Assembly (NCBI RefSeq): GCF_009617995.1 | Contig: NZ_CP044129.1 | Coordinates: 1 to 64,000 of the forward strand | Direction of reading: 5' to 3' | DNA from: Halomicrobium sp. LC1Hm | Lineage (GTDB): Archaea; Halobacteriota; Halobacteria; Halobacteriales; Haloarculaceae | Length of the DNA stretch: 64,000 nt | Shown here: positions 41,778 to 51,312 of the stretch, piece after piece | Numbering within the stretch: the first letter of the stretch is position 1 | Layout: every line of letters starts with the position of its first letter | The notes under the pieces: generated by a model | Databases searched by the model: none | What the model was told of the DNA's origin: nothing | Seen by the model: only the letters and a program-made list of their open reading frames with translations | Position numbers and translations under genes: made by a program

Positions 41778-41785
41778 ACTCGCGG

Positions 41786-41879
41786 CAACACCCGACCTAC
41801 GACGGCACCGTCGTTGAACGGACGCCGCTGTCGTCGGGGACCGACGCCGACAGCGGTCAGTCCGCAGCGGGCGACTGAT
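41786..41879 (+). pseudogene. Duplicated 3' tail of the radical SAM gene
   Basis: CAACACCCGACCTACGACGG and the following 34 bases match 41552-41605 with about two differences, then diverge into a tail that again encodes SGQSAAGD and a stop. There is no start codon, so it is a remnant. The offset of 234 bases equals the inserted hairpin element plus one copy of the tail, suggesting an insertion that duplicated, or displaced, the gene end. Confidence 0.65.
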
Positions 41880-41997
41880 ACTGCCGACCAGCTTTCAGAC
41901 TGACACTTCTGTCGCGGTGTCCGGACGCCGTCCTGTTCGTACAATCCGTTGAAATGTCTGACGAACTTTTATTAATTAGCGTGAATATCTGCGAAAC

Positions 41998-42255
41998 ATG
42001 GCAGCGACCGAACGTCGGAACGGTGTCGAAATCGACGACGAGTGGGAGCCAAGCACCGCGATCGTCCGCGCGGTCAGTTCACACACCGGACAGTCGGTGA
42101 TGGAACTCCCGCCGCTGTACGAAGCCGTCGATCCGGACGCGCTGGACGCGCTGTTCAGCGGTCGCCAGACGCTCGGCGTACTCACGTTCGCCTACGCCGG
42201 CCACGACGTGACGGTTCGTACCGATCAGACGGTCGACGTGATCGCTCACGGCTGA
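41998..42255 (+). CDS. HalOD1 output-domain protein
   Basis: 85 residues, almost entirely a halobacterial output domain 1: STAIVRAVSSHTGQSVMELPPLYEAVDPDALDAL. Such small proteins are very common in haloarchaea and often accompany signalling or regulatory systems; the molecular role is unknown. A TATA-like TTTATTAATTA 25 bases before the ATG points to a leaderless mRNA. Confidence 0.85.
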   Translation: MAATERRNGVEIDDEWEPSTAIVRAVSSHTGQSVMELPPLYEAVDPDALDALFSGRQTLGVLTFAYAGHDVTVRTDQTVDVIAHG

Positions 42256-42283
42256 TTCGGCTGGCGACACGCCGCTCGCGACC

Positions 42284-42310
42284 GGCGAAGATCGTCACAG
42301 CCGGTAGTAT
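42284..42310. repeat. Truncated copy of the 80-bp palindromic element
   Basis: CACAGCCGGTAGTAT (42296-42310) equals the right terminus of the 80-bp element, and the preceding GGCGAAGATCGTCAC resembles its inner part with an eight-base deletion. As in copy A, the final T overlaps the stop codon of a leftward gene. Confidence 0.5.
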
Positions 42311-42912
42311 TAGAAGTCCACGTCGGCGTCTTCCTCCAGCGAGCCGATGTCTTCGGTCGCTTCGCCGAGGCCGTCGTCACGGACGCCGTCGGTCAACACC
42401 GTCCCGATCCCGGCGTCGTGGAGCACGTCTTCGTACTCGCTCTGGAAGCGGCCGCTGACTTGCCGGGCGCGGGTCTGGGCGGCGACGACGCGCCGGTAGC
42501 GTGCCAGTTCGGCTTCCGTGAGATCGAACGCCTCGCGGACGGTCTCGCCGGTGTCGGCCTCGCGCAGTCGCGCCAGGTCGAACGGTGCGTCGGTGTCCTC
42601 GTCGCGGAGCAGGTGGAGGTCGATCCGGGCACGGGTGACCACGTCGGTGTCGGCGTCGACGGCGTCGGCGATGGCCGCGTCGTCGTCGCCCTCGTAGTAG
42701 CGACGGACGACCGTGACGAGTGCCTCGTCCGACAGCGGCGTGTCCACCTCGAAGCGCTCGCGCAGGCGGTCGATCACTGTCAGCAGGCGCTCTTCGACGC
42801 CCCCCTCGTCGGAGAGTAGCGAGCCGTGGCCGTCCTCCTGGCGCTCGGTGACGGTGTCCTCGCCCGCTACGTCGACGAAGATGTCACGGAGTTCCTCGGT
42901 TTTCTCGTCCAT
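42310..42912 (-). CDS. Conserved haloarchaeal protein (possibly Cmi4-like)
   Basis: 200 residues, acidic and mostly helical (MDEKTEELRDIFVDVAG, LLTVIDRLRERFEVDTPLSD). A middle region DAAIADAVDADTDVVTRARIDLHLLR may be a helix-turn-helix-like bundle, and the tail is very acidic. It resembles proteins labelled conditioned medium-induced protein 4 in haloarchaea; I recall this from annotation only and rate it as tentative. No catalytic motif. Confidence 0.6.
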   Translation of the reverse strand: MDEKTEELRDIFVDVAGEDTVTERQEDGHGSLLSDEGGVEERLLTVIDRLRERFEVDTPLSDEALVTVVRRYYEGDDDAAIADAVDADTDVVTRARIDLHLLRDEDTDAPFDLARLREADTGETVREAFDLTEAELARYRRVVAAQTRARQVSGRFQSEYEDVLHDAGIGTVLTDGVRDDGLGEATEDIGSLEEDADVDF

Positions 42913-43070
42913 CGGACCGTACGTCTGTGCCTTCTACCGTTTATACCTGTCGACGACGTGGCAAGACTGCGATCGCCGACGAGGCAGACAACTCAAAACA
43001 GTTGTATCATTCCCGCAAGACGGCGCGGGTTCGGAGCAAAATTTAAGCGGCTCCCGGTTCGTGGTAGCAC

Positions 43071-45158
43071 ATGACAGTTCCACTCCAGACCACCACCAGA
43101 CCGACCTTCTGGCAGATCGGACCGGTCGGAAAGGCGGTGTTCTACTACCTCGCGGCGCTGGCGTTGCTCGTGTTCGCCTTCGGCGTGTACGAGCGTATCA
43201 CACGCTACACGCGCGGGAGTGACGAGCCGTTCCCGCGCCTGGACGCGCTCCCCTCGCGGATTCTCTCGGGCGCGCGCCTCGCGCTGACAAACGCCAAGCA
43301 GTTCGACCGCGACCTCGTCGCGGGCGTGATGCACACGTTCGTCTTCTGGGGCTTTCTGACGCTGTTGATCGGGACGACCATCCTTGGCATCGACATGGAC
43401 CTCTACCGGCCCCTGACCGGCGAGTCCTTTTTCGTCGGCGACTTCTATCTCTCGTACTCCTTCGTGATGGACGCGATGGGGCTGTTGTTCGTCGTCGGCG
43501 TCGGCGTCGCGATGTGGCGGCGATACGCCCGCCGGACGGACCGACTCCACGGCCGCCACACCTCCCGGGAAGACGACTACTTCCTCGGCGTCCTCTTCTT
43601 GCTCGGCGTCGGCGGGTACGTCACAGAGGCCGTCCGCATCCTCGGGACGAGCGCGGTCCGTGACGTGAGCTTCGAGACGTGGAGTTTCGTCGGCTGGGCG
43701 GGCAAGGAGTGGCTCGCCGCCGCCGGTGTCACCCCCGAGATGGCGACCGCTGCCTACCCCGTGATCTGGTGGAGCCACTCGCTGCTGGCGCTCGCCTTCG
43801 TCGCCTGGGTCCCCTACGCCAAGCCCTTCCACATGCTGTCGTCGTTCGCCAACGTCGTCACTCGCGACGAGAAGGCCGGCAAGCGCCTCCCCGGCGTCCC
43901 CGCCGACGCCAGCCCGGAGGAGATCGGCCCCAGCGAGATCGACGACTTCTCCTGGAAACAGCTGCTCGACCAGGACGCCTGCACGAAGTGTGGCCGCTGT
44001 TCCTCGGCCTGCCCCGCCAAGGAATCGGGGCGACCGCTCGATCCCCGCGACGTGATCCTCGACCTGAAACAGTACCGCGAGGACCGCGATGCCGGCGGCG
44101 AGGCCGTCGACATTATCGCTGATGGAGGCACGTCAGTCATCGACAGCGCGACGATGGAGTCCTGTATGGCCTGTATGGCCTGCATGGACGCCTGTCCGGT
44201 CGAGATCGAACACCTCACCCACTTCACCGAGATGAACCGCCGGCTGACGGAGTCGGGTCAGATGGACGAACACGTCCAGGACGCGATGATGAACGTCTTC
44301 CAGCAGGGCAACACCTTCGGCGAACCCGAGCGCAAGCGGCCCGACTGGACCGACGACCTCGAGTTCGACGTGCCCGACGCCCGCGACGAGCCCGTCGACT
44401 ACCTCTGGTACGTCGGGGACTACCCCAGCTACGACGACCGCAACCAGGAGATCGCGACGGCGCTGGCCCGCGTGTTCGAAGCCAGCGACGCCTCCTACGG
44501 CATCCTCTACGAGGACGAGCAGACCGACGGCAACGACGTGCGCCGCGTCGGCGAGGAGGGGCTCTACGAGATGCTCGTCGAGGACAACGCCGCCGCCATC
44601 CAGGACTGCGAGTTCGACCGGATCGTCTGTACGGACCCCCACTCGTTCAACACGTTCAAACACGAGTACCCCGAGTTCGAGGCCTGCGAGTGGGACGGCG
44701 CGGACGTGGCCCACTACACGCAGGTCGTCGCCGACCTCGTCGAGACCGGGCGACTGGCCGTGCCCGCGACGCTCACAGACACCGTCACCTACCACGACCC
44801 CTGCCACCTCGGGCGGTACAACGGCGAGTTCGAGGCCCCGCGGGAGCTGATCGACGCGACGGGCGTCGACCGCGTGGAGATGCCCCGCAACCGCGACGAC
44901 TCCTTCTGCTGTGGCGGGGGCGGTGGCGGCCTCTGGATGGACCTCGAAGAGGAGGAGAAACCCAGCGAGGAGCGCCTGCGCGAGGCCCTGGAGGACACCG
45001 AAGCCGGCGCGGCGGTGGACCGCTTCGTCGTCGCCTGCCCGATGTGCATGACGATGTACGAGGACGGCCGCAAGACCGGCGACTACGAGGACGACATCGA
45101 GATCGTCGGCGTCACCGAGTTGCTGGCCGAAGCCATCGCCGCCGAGAGCGCGGCGTAA
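43071..45158 (+). CDS. Membrane (Fe-S) oxidoreductase, HdrD/GlpC-like with NarI-like domain
   Basis: 695 residues. About six N-terminal helices (residues 20-260) form a NarI-like heme b domain. A 2x[4Fe-4S] ferredoxin domain follows, with CTKCGRCSSACP and CMACMACMDACP. Two cysteine-rich CCG modules complete it (the second with CHLGRYN and CCGGGGGGLW, the first in degenerate form). This layout is seen in heterodisulfide-reductase-related proteins that pass electrons from a flavoprotein dehydrogenase to quinone. A flavin partner is not encoded beside it. Upstream ATTTAAGC element suggests a leaderless mRNA. Confidence 0.88.
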   Translation: MTVPLQTTTRPTFWQIGPVGKAVFYYLAALALLVFAFGVYERITRYTRGSDEPFPRLDALPSRILSGARLALTNAKQFDRDLVAGVMHTFVFWGFLTLLIGTTILGIDMDLYRPLTGESFFVGDFYLSYSFVMDAMGLLFVVGVGVAMWRRYARRTDRLHGRHTSREDDYFLGVLFLLGVGGYVTEAVRILGTSAVRDVSFETWSFVGWAGKEWLAAAGVTPEMATAAYPVIWWSHSLLALAFVAWVPYAKPFHMLSSFANVVTRDEKAGKRLPGVPADASPEEIGPSEIDDFSWKQLLDQDACTKCGRCSSACPAKESGRPLDPRDVILDLKQYREDRDAGGEAVDIIADGGTSVIDSATMESCMACMACMDACPVEIEHLTHFTEMNRRLTESGQMDEHVQDAMMNVFQQGNTFGEPERKRPDWTDDLEFDVPDARDEPVDYLWYVGDYPSYDDRNQEIATALARVFEASDASYGILYEDEQTDGNDVRRVGEEGLYEMLVEDNAAAIQDCEFDRIVCTDPHSFNTFKHEYPEFEACEWDGADVAHYTQVVADLVETGRLAVPATLTDTVTYHDPCHLGRYNGEFEAPRELIDATGVDRVEMPRNRDDSFCCGGGGGGLWMDLEEEEKPSEERLREALEDTEAGAAVDRFVVACPMCMTMYEDGRKTGDYEDDIEIVGVTELLAEAIAAESAA

Positions 45159-45201
45159 CCGTCGCCAACACTTACCTCCCCGAGGATCTTACGACGGGCC
45201 G

Positions 45202-45933
45202 ATGCAGGTCGCGCTCATCACCGTCGGCGACGAGATCCTCTCGGGGGACACGGAGAACACGAACGCCGGGTGGCTGGCCCGCCAGCTGACCGAGCGCGGG
45301 GTCACGGTCACGCGGATGCTCACGATCCCCGACGACCGGGCGCTGATCGCCCGCCACGTTCGGGAGTGGGCCGACGCCTTCGACGCCGTGATCGTCACGG
45401 GCGGCCTGGGCGACACGCCCGACGACGTGACTCTCGAAGCGGTCGCCGACGCCTTCGACCGCGAGATGACCGTCCAGCCCGACGTGCGCGAGCGCGTCGA
45501 GGAGAAGGCTCGTCAGTACCGCGAGCAGAACCCAGAACGCTACGAGGAACACGACTTCGATCTGGACTTCGCGGAGACGGCCGCGCTTCCCGCAGACGCC
45601 CGCCCGCTCCAGACGGCGGCCAGCTTCAACCCCGGCTGCGTGGTCGAGAACGTCTACGTCTTCCCCGGCTTCCCCGAGGAGCTACGAACGATGTTCGACA
45701 GCGTCGCCGGCGACTTCGGCGGCGACGCGGTCGCCGAGTCCGTCCCGACGGCCACGCCCGAGGGCGCGCTGAAGGACGTGCTCGCGGGCGTTCGCGAGCG
45801 GTTCGACGTGGCGGTCGGCAGCTATCCGGCACACGGGGACGCGGACGGGCGGGTGAAGGTGTCGGGGACCGACCCAGAGGCGGTCGAGGCTGCCGCCGAG
45901 TGGGTCGCCGAGCGAGTCGATAGCCCCGAGTAG
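45202..45933 (+). CDS. MoaB/CinA-N-type molybdopterin-binding protein
   Basis: 243 residues. The N-terminal molybdopterin-binding (MoCF) fold shows TVGDEILSGDTENTNAGWLARQ and VTGGLGDTPDDVTLEA, the ligand-binding loops of MogA/MoaB and CinA N-terminal domains. A C-terminal extension (VFPGFPEELRTMFDS) matches archaeal stand-alone CinA-N proteins, which lack the amidase domain. In these the role may be ADP-ribose pyrophosphatase-like or unknown. Starts 43 bases after the oxidoreductase. Confidence 0.85.
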   Translation: MQVALITVGDEILSGDTENTNAGWLARQLTERGVTVTRMLTIPDDRALIARHVREWADAFDAVIVTGGLGDTPDDVTLEAVADAFDREMTVQPDVRERVEEKARQYREQNPERYEEHDFDLDFAETAALPADARPLQTAASFNPGCVVENVYVFPGFPEELRTMFDSVAGDFGGDAVAESVPTATPEGALKDVLAGVRERFDVAVGSYPAHGDADGRVKVSGTDPEAVEAAAEWVAERVDSPE

Positions 45934-45949
45934 CTGCCCGGATGCGGGA

Positions 45950-48373
45950 TCAGTCGTCGGCCGTCGAGGGCGTCACCGTGGCTGTCTGTTCCGGGGCCGT
46001 CGGTGCCTGCTCGTCGACTGGCGTCCACTCCAGGTCCTCGGTGTAGTGGAACGCGCGGTGCTCTTGCTCGGGGTCGACGACGGTGAGGTGGAGCCAGTCG
46101 TTGTCCAGTAGCTCCGTCACCGAGGGGTTGTCGGCGAGCACGTCGGTGACGCGTTCGACGGGCGCGTGGACGACCGTCGAGAGGCGGAGCGGCTGGTGGT
46201 ACGGTTCGTCGTCGGCAGCCATCAGCGATTGCAGCGGGAGGCCGGTCAGCAGGTCGCCGCCGTTGCCCTGGTAGACGCCGACGTTGCCGACGGGGTTGTG
46301 GGTCACCTTCGAGCCGCTGCCGAAGACGGCGTTGTCGACCGTCGAGAAGTAGTACTGGGCGTTGATCCACTGGGTGACGACCATCGGCCCGGTCAGAATG
46401 CCTTCGAGCGCGTCGCCCTCGTCGTCGGTCGTCCAGTCGTAGGAGTGGAGGAACGCGCGGGCGTCCAGATCGAGCCCGTCGGTGAGTTCCCGCGGGCCGA
46501 CGACGAAGCCAGCGTTGCCCGCCAGACCCCACTCCGGGCGCGTCTCTGCCCAGTCGGCCGCGCGGCGGTGCGTCTCGCGGCCCGCGTCGCCGTCCGCGCC
46601 CATGTCGTCGGCGCGCTCGGCGGCCGCGCCGGCCCGCGCGGTTTCGAGGTCCGCACGGAGCTGTCGTACGTCCTCGGCGTGTGTCTCGGGGACGGCGTCC
46701 GCGTACAGCTCGATCTCGTCGGTGGTCGTGTTGTGCTCGCCCGCCAGGAAGTAGGTGTCCTCGGGCACGTCGATGCCGCGGTCACGCAGGCGTTCCCTGA
46801 CGGCCTCGTCGTTGCAGAGAGCGGCGAGGACGCGGGCGCTGGGGCCGCCGGGATTGCCGGCGCAGGCACCGCAGTCGAGGCTGGCGTCGAAGGGGTTGTT
46901 CGCCGTCTGGCTCGCGTGGCCGGTGAACACGACGAGACGGGCGAACTGCTCCCACCCCATCAGCTCGAAGGCCGTCGCGGCGTACTCGGTCTTCTCCTCG
47001 ACTGTCAGCCCCGCCGGGAGTTCGTGGGCGTGGTCCGGATCGTGATCGACGGCCGGCTCCCAGACAGCGTGGTCGTCGGGCGTGCGATCGTCGACGGCGT
47101 CGACCAGGTCGTGGACGCGTCCGGGGACCAGCGTCCGGGCCGCGAGTGCGGCCCCGTACCCCGCGCCGGTGCTCTCGACGTAGCTGAACGCCGTCGCGGC
47201 GTTGGAACGGAGCCGCCCGATCACGCTCTCGGTGGCTTCGCGCATCGCCGTCCAGCGGTCGTGTTCGGCGTGGCGCGACCCCTCGCCGTCCGTGGGGCGA
47301 TCCGCGATGCGGTGCTGTGGGTCGAGGATCGGCGGGCAGGCGTCGACGGCCACCGCTGCGTCGTGGCCCTCGTAGCGCATCGGGACGCCGAAGAAGCCGG
47401 CGTAGCCGTGGGTCTCGTAGTCGCCAGCGGCCTCGACGTGGCGGCGGATGATCTCCGAGCGCGTGTCGATACAGAAGACGAGCTGTGCGTCCGGTCTGTC
47501 CCCCTCGCCGGTCGCTGCGACCGACTCGCTGGCGTCGGTGAGCTCCGCGACGAGCGCCGAGCGGTAGGTCGCTTCCCAGGCGGTCAGCCAGACCTCGGGG
47601 AGCGGGACGGCTCCGTCGGCCGTGGCGTCGTCTCCGTCTGCCTCTTCGGGCGTGCGCGGGGCGTCGAACAGGTCGACCAGCGTCAGGCGAACCGCCAGGT
47701 AGCCGGCCAGCGTGATCGGGTACGCGGACTGCCAGGCGTCCCCGTCGTCGGTCCGCTGCTTGAGCAGGCCGGTCCAGCCCGGCAGCGCGGCCAGGTGGAA
47801 CTCGAAGATCTCCGGCCACTCTCCGACGGGATCGTTCACGAGCTGCTCTCGGATGGCGTCCAGCGGACGGTCCGGAAGCTCGGCGATCGCTTCGGCGTCT
47901 GGGATTTCCCCGTCGTGGCGAGCGACGGCGCGGAACGCGTCGTAGAAGCCGTCCTCGCGTTCCGGCATCGGCCACTTGGCCTGTCCCTGATCGAGGAACG
48001 CCGACAGCCACTTGGTCAGCACTGCGTCGACCCGGTCGGTTGCGGTCGCCGTCTCGGTCGCCTCGGCCCGCTCCGCCGTTGCCATGCGGTCGAGCGTCGC
48101 CTCGGGCTCGCTCTCGTACCCGTGTTCGCGCAACGTATCACGGAGAACGTCGGGGTCGATCCGTCCGTCCTCCCAGGCGCGGCGGAACACGTCGGCGTCG
48201 GGGTAGCCGTCGCTCCCCAGCGTGTCTGCTGCGGCCGCGACGGCCTCGTGGAAGGGCTGGTCCTCGAAGCCCGAGAGGGGGTTGGCCGTCACGAACGAGT
48301 GCAACGGCCAGCGGGAGCCGACCGTCTGTGCTGCCGTCTCGATACTCTCGTGGATCGCGTCGTCAGTACTCAT
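45950..48373 (-). CDS. dabA: DabA: inorganic carbon transporter subunit (UPF0753/DUF2309)
   Basis: 807 residues. DabA is a beta-carbonic-anhydrase-like zinc protein that hydrates CO2 in the cytoplasm in a reaction coupled to DabB. The predicted zinc-site residues are present: FCIDTRSE (Cys301, Asp303) and HASQTANN with LDCGACAG (His486, Cys501). It also has PLHSFVTANPLSGFE near the N-terminus, a family hallmark. Length is in the family range. Its start overlaps the end of dabB by 11 bases. Confidence 0.9.
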   Translation of the reverse strand: MSTDDAIHESIETAAQTVGSRWPLHSFVTANPLSGFEDQPFHEAVAAAADTLGSDGYPDADVFRRAWEDGRIDPDVLRDTLREHGYESEPEATLDRMATAERAEATETATATDRVDAVLTKWLSAFLDQGQAKWPMPEREDGFYDAFRAVARHDGEIPDAEAIAELPDRPLDAIREQLVNDPVGEWPEIFEFHLAALPGWTGLLKQRTDDGDAWQSAYPITLAGYLAVRLTLVDLFDAPRTPEEADGDDATADGAVPLPEVWLTAWEATYRSALVAELTDASESVAATGEGDRPDAQLVFCIDTRSEIIRRHVEAAGDYETHGYAGFFGVPMRYEGHDAAVAVDACPPILDPQHRIADRPTDGEGSRHAEHDRWTAMREATESVIGRLRSNAATAFSYVESTGAGYGAALAARTLVPGRVHDLVDAVDDRTPDDHAVWEPAVDHDPDHAHELPAGLTVEEKTEYAATAFELMGWEQFARLVVFTGHASQTANNPFDASLDCGACAGNPGGPSARVLAALCNDEAVRERLRDRGIDVPEDTYFLAGEHNTTTDEIELYADAVPETHAEDVRQLRADLETARAGAAAERADDMGADGDAGRETHRRAADWAETRPEWGLAGNAGFVVGPRELTDGLDLDARAFLHSYDWTTDDEGDALEGILTGPMVVTQWINAQYYFSTVDNAVFGSGSKVTHNPVGNVGVYQGNGGDLLTGLPLQSLMAADDEPYHQPLRLSTVVHAPVERVTDVLADNPSVTELLDNDWLHLTVVDPEQEHRAFHYTEDLEWTPVDEQAPTAPEQTATVTPSTADD

Positions 48374-49850
48374 TGTACTCCTCCGTCGCGGTCAGTTGCG
48401 TCTCGGACGGTGGCTGTGTGGCGTTCAAAAGCACCACGTAGAGGCGCTGGCTGTGCTTGTAGGCACCGCGCTCGATCGCGAGGTAGGTGGCGACGAACGC
48501 GGCGGCGATGAGGCCGTGGGCCACCGTCAGCTCCGCGGTCGCTCCGACCCCCGGCAGTCCGCCGAGCAGTCCCTCGATCGTCTCGTAGACGGCGGCGTAG
48601 ATCCCGATCGCCGGCAACGCCACCAGCGGGACGGCTCCGTACCGGACCGACGCGGGCAGCGCCGACCGCGTGACGAGATCGCGCGCGGCGTGAAGCACCG
48701 TCAGCACGACCAGCAGCGTGAGCACCAGCCCGCTGTCCAGCTTCGTCCCTTTCCCGGTGAGCGCGGCGAACAGGACGCCGCCGGCCAGTGCGGTGGCGGC
48801 GACCACGACCGCGCCGAGGGGTCCCGCCGAACTGGTCGCCGTCGTCGACTTCGGGCTCTCGTGGGCCACCTGACTCCCCGAGCTCAGGAACTGGTAGCCC
48901 TTGTAGAACCCGTGCAGGATGAGGTGCGTGACGGCGGCCCCGAAGAACCCGAGGCCGGCCTGCATGATCATGAACCCCATCTGGCCGACCGTCGAACAGC
49001 CGAGTTTCCCTTTCACGTCCGCGCGGACGGTCTTCAGGAGTTTCCCCGACAGCGCGCTGGTCGCACCGACGACGGCGACGGCCAGCATGAACGCGCTGTC
49101 GACGGTGACCACCGGCGCGAAGCGAACCAGCAGGACGCCACCGGCGTTGACGAAGCCGGCGTGCATCAGTGCGGAGGCTGGCGTCGGTGCGGTCATCGAC
49201 GAGACGAGCCAGGTGTGGAACGGGACGAGCGCGGACTGGATCATCGCCGCCAGCACGAGCGCGGTCGCCACAAACAGCACGACCGTCCCAGAGGCCTCGC
49301 CCAGCGCCGACGCGACGCCGGAGACCGTCGTCGCACCGGTGTGCCACCACAGCGTTCCGAGCGCGACCGCGAGCGCGCCGGTGCTGGCCAGGAAGTACCG
49401 GCGCGAGAGCGCGGCGGCGGCCCGTGCCTGTGGCCACCCGTCGACGTGGCCGATCAGGTCGGCCATCACCAGCCCCATCGCCAGCCACGCGGCCACGAAC
49501 AGCGCGAGGGCGTCGGCGGCAACCAGGACCATCACGATCAGCGTGAACGCGAACACGCGCCCGAAGAAGCGATCGATCGTCCGGTTGCCGGCCATGTAGC
49601 GGCGCGAGTAGCTGTGGACGATCCCGCTGACGAAGGTGACGGTCACCCACATCACGGCGGTCAGGCCGTCGACCGCGACGAGACCGTCGAGTTCCCAGGG
49701 TCCGCCGCCCCGGAGCCGAAGCGCCAACACGCCGATACTCGCGACACAGAGGACCCACACGAGTCGCGTCAGTGTCGCCGCGACGCGCGAGTCCTCGCCG
49801 TCTGGCGTCGGTAGCTGTCCTACGGTCGTCGCCTGCGTTTGTCCGGTCAT
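48363..49850 (-). CDS. dabB: DabB: proton-translocating membrane subunit (NuoL/MrpA-like)
   Basis: About 495 residues from the ATG at 49850, with 13-14 hydrophobic segments. It has the antiporter-like core of complex I subunits: TFVSGIVHSYSRRYMAG at the first conserved charge region, LVPFHTWLVSSMTAPTPASA and LMHAGFVNAGGVLLVRF with the lysine/histidine pathway positions. Together with DabA it forms the DAB system that accumulates bicarbonate. The frame is open further upstream to 49913 but the prefix is not membrane-like. Confidence 0.88.
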   Translation of the reverse strand: MTGQTQATTVGQLPTPDGEDSRVAATLTRLVWVLCVASIGVLALRLRGGGPWELDGLVAVDGLTAVMWVTVTFVSGIVHSYSRRYMAGNRTIDRFFGRVFAFTLIVMVLVAADALALFVAAWLAMGLVMADLIGHVDGWPQARAAAALSRRYFLASTGALAVALGTLWWHTGATTVSGVASALGEASGTVVLFVATALVLAAMIQSALVPFHTWLVSSMTAPTPASALMHAGFVNAGGVLLVRFAPVVTVDSAFMLAVAVVGATSALSGKLLKTVRADVKGKLGCSTVGQMGFMIMQAGLGFFGAAVTHLILHGFYKGYQFLSSGSQVAHESPKSTTATSSAGPLGAVVVAATALAGGVLFAALTGKGTKLDSGLVLTLLVVLTVLHAARDLVTRSALPASVRYGAVPLVALPAIGIYAAVYETIEGLLGGLPGVGATAELTVAHGLIAAAFVATYLAIERGAYKHSQRLYVVLLNATQPPSETQLTATEEYNEY

Positions 49851-50295
49851 CGTTTGGTCCGTCTCCGACCGATCACCCCCCGCGTGGCACACGCGATCAC
49901 AGCGATCGGTCATCTATACCCAGATGTACGAACAGACTGTCTATTAAATCTATCTATACTACCAGATCGTTCTGGAAGAAGTGAATTATAGAACGTGATG
50001 GTTTCTCGGACTCCTCGGAGAGTCACCTGAACGCCACCGTGCGGGCCATCGAACACGAGACGACGAGGGCCAGCCGCCCGCCAGATCCCTCGCTCGACCC
50101 GGCCCCGAATCGCCGATCTTCGAGGGCTTCGAGCACGGTACCGACGGTTTTCTCACGCATTGTCCACCGTCGCGGAGACCGCTCTCGTTCCCCGCCACGC
50201 TACCGTCGGCTTGCCTACCCCGGCCCATAACGCTACCGGATCGTTCGAATATCGCGTATAGAAAACCATATCGTTCTCTGTCCATCACCACGGGT
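49851..50295. other. Intergenic region upstream of dabB and amidohydrolase
   Basis: 445 bases between divergent genes. AT-rich stretch at 49935-49990 includes TATA-like elements (minus-strand TATAGATAGATTTAATAG), probably the dabBA promoter. A 45-codon minus-strand frame at 50023-50160 (start MREKTVGTVLEALEDRRFG) could be a microprotein or a gene fragment, but has no support beyond its length and a stop. A TATA-like element near 50259 precedes the rightward amidohydrolase. Confidence 0.35.
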
Positions 50296-51312
50296 ATGCC
50301 TGCGTTAGAGGGAACCGTTCTCGTCGGTGAGTCGTTCGAACCCGTTACCGGCCGCGTCGTCGTCGAAGACGGCCGAATCGAGGCGATCGAGGAGACCGAC
50401 ACCGCGTCGACGGACATCATCCTGCCGGCGTTCGTCAACGCACACACCCACCTCGGGGACGCGGTCGCGAAAGACGCCGCCGTCGGGCTCTCGCTCGAAG
50501 CGGCGGTCGCACCGCCCGACAGCCTGAAACACCGTCGACTGACCGAAGCCGACCGGACCGAGCTCGTCACCGCGATGCGCCGGACGCTTCGATTCATGCA
50601 GCGGACCGGGACCGTCTCGACGCTGGACTTCCGGGAGTTCGGCATCGAGGGCGCGCGGACGCTCCGTGAGGCCGCCGAGCCGCTGTCGATCGATCCGTTC
50701 GTCTTCGGGAGCGGGGACGCGTCGGTCCTCGACGTGGCCGACGGCTTCGGAGCCAGCGGTGCCAACGACGACGACTTCGGGCCACAGCGCGATGCAGCGG
50801 CCGACCGGGGCGTCCCCTTCGCCATCCACGCCGGAGAACCGGATCAGACGGACATCCACCCCGCGCTCGATCTGGAGCCGGACCTGCTCGTCCACATGGT
50901 CCACGCCGCAGGGGAGCACCTCGAACGCGTCGCCGAGCAGTCCGTTCCGGTGGCGGTGTGTCCGCGCGCCAACACGGTCCTCGGCGTCGGCCGGCCGCCG
51001 ATTCGAGACCTGCTCGATCACACGACCGTCGCGCTCGGGACGGACAACGTCATGCTGAACCCGCCGTCGATGTTCCGAGAGATGGCGTACACGGTCCGGC
51101 AGTTCGACGTGAGCGCCCGCGAGGTACTGCGGATGGCGACGACGGCCGGGGCCGAGATCGCGGGCCTCGACTGTGGCGTCGTCGCGCCCGGCAAGCGGGC
51201 GGCCCTGACCGTCCTCGACGGCGACTCGGACAATTTGGCCGGCTCACGCCACCCCGTCGAGAGCGTCGTCCGGCGCGCGACCGCGCTGGACGTCGAGCGC
51301 GTGATCTGTTAA
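50296..51312 (+). CDS. Amidohydrolase-family metal-dependent hydrolase
   Basis: 338 residues. Metal-site motifs: FVNAHTHLGD (HxH), FAIHAGEP, LVHMVHAAG and LGTDNVMLN (final Asp). The fold and motif spacing match the cytosine deaminase/chlorohydrolase-like amidohydrolase branch; substrate probably a nucleobase-like or aminated cyclic compound, not determinable here. The stop codon region overlaps the convergent Lrp gene by four bases. Confidence 0.82.
   Translation: MPALEGTVLVGESFEPVTGRVVVEDGRIEAIEETDTASTDIILPAFVNAHTHLGDAVAKDAAVGLSLEAAVAPPDSLKHRRLTEADRTELVTAMRRTLRFMQRTGTVSTLDFREFGIEGARTLREAAEPLSIDPFVFGSGDASVLDVADGFGASGANDDDFGPQRDAAADRGVPFAIHAGEPDQTDIHPALDLEPDLLVHMVHAAGEHLERVAEQSVPVAVCPRANTVLGVGRPPIRDLLDHTTVALGTDNVMLNPPSMFREMAYTVRQFDVSAREVLRMATTAGAEIAGLDCGVVAPGKRAALTVLDGDSDNLAGSRHPVESVVRRATALDVERVIC

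Noticed and set aside
46166-48511. 781-codon plus-strand frame
   Set aside because: Antisense to dabA, which has all family motifs; the product is low-complexity.
50023-50160. 45-codon minus-strand frame near amidohydrolase
   Set aside because: Too short, no family resemblance and no coupled neighbour; noted in the intergenic entry but not called a gene.
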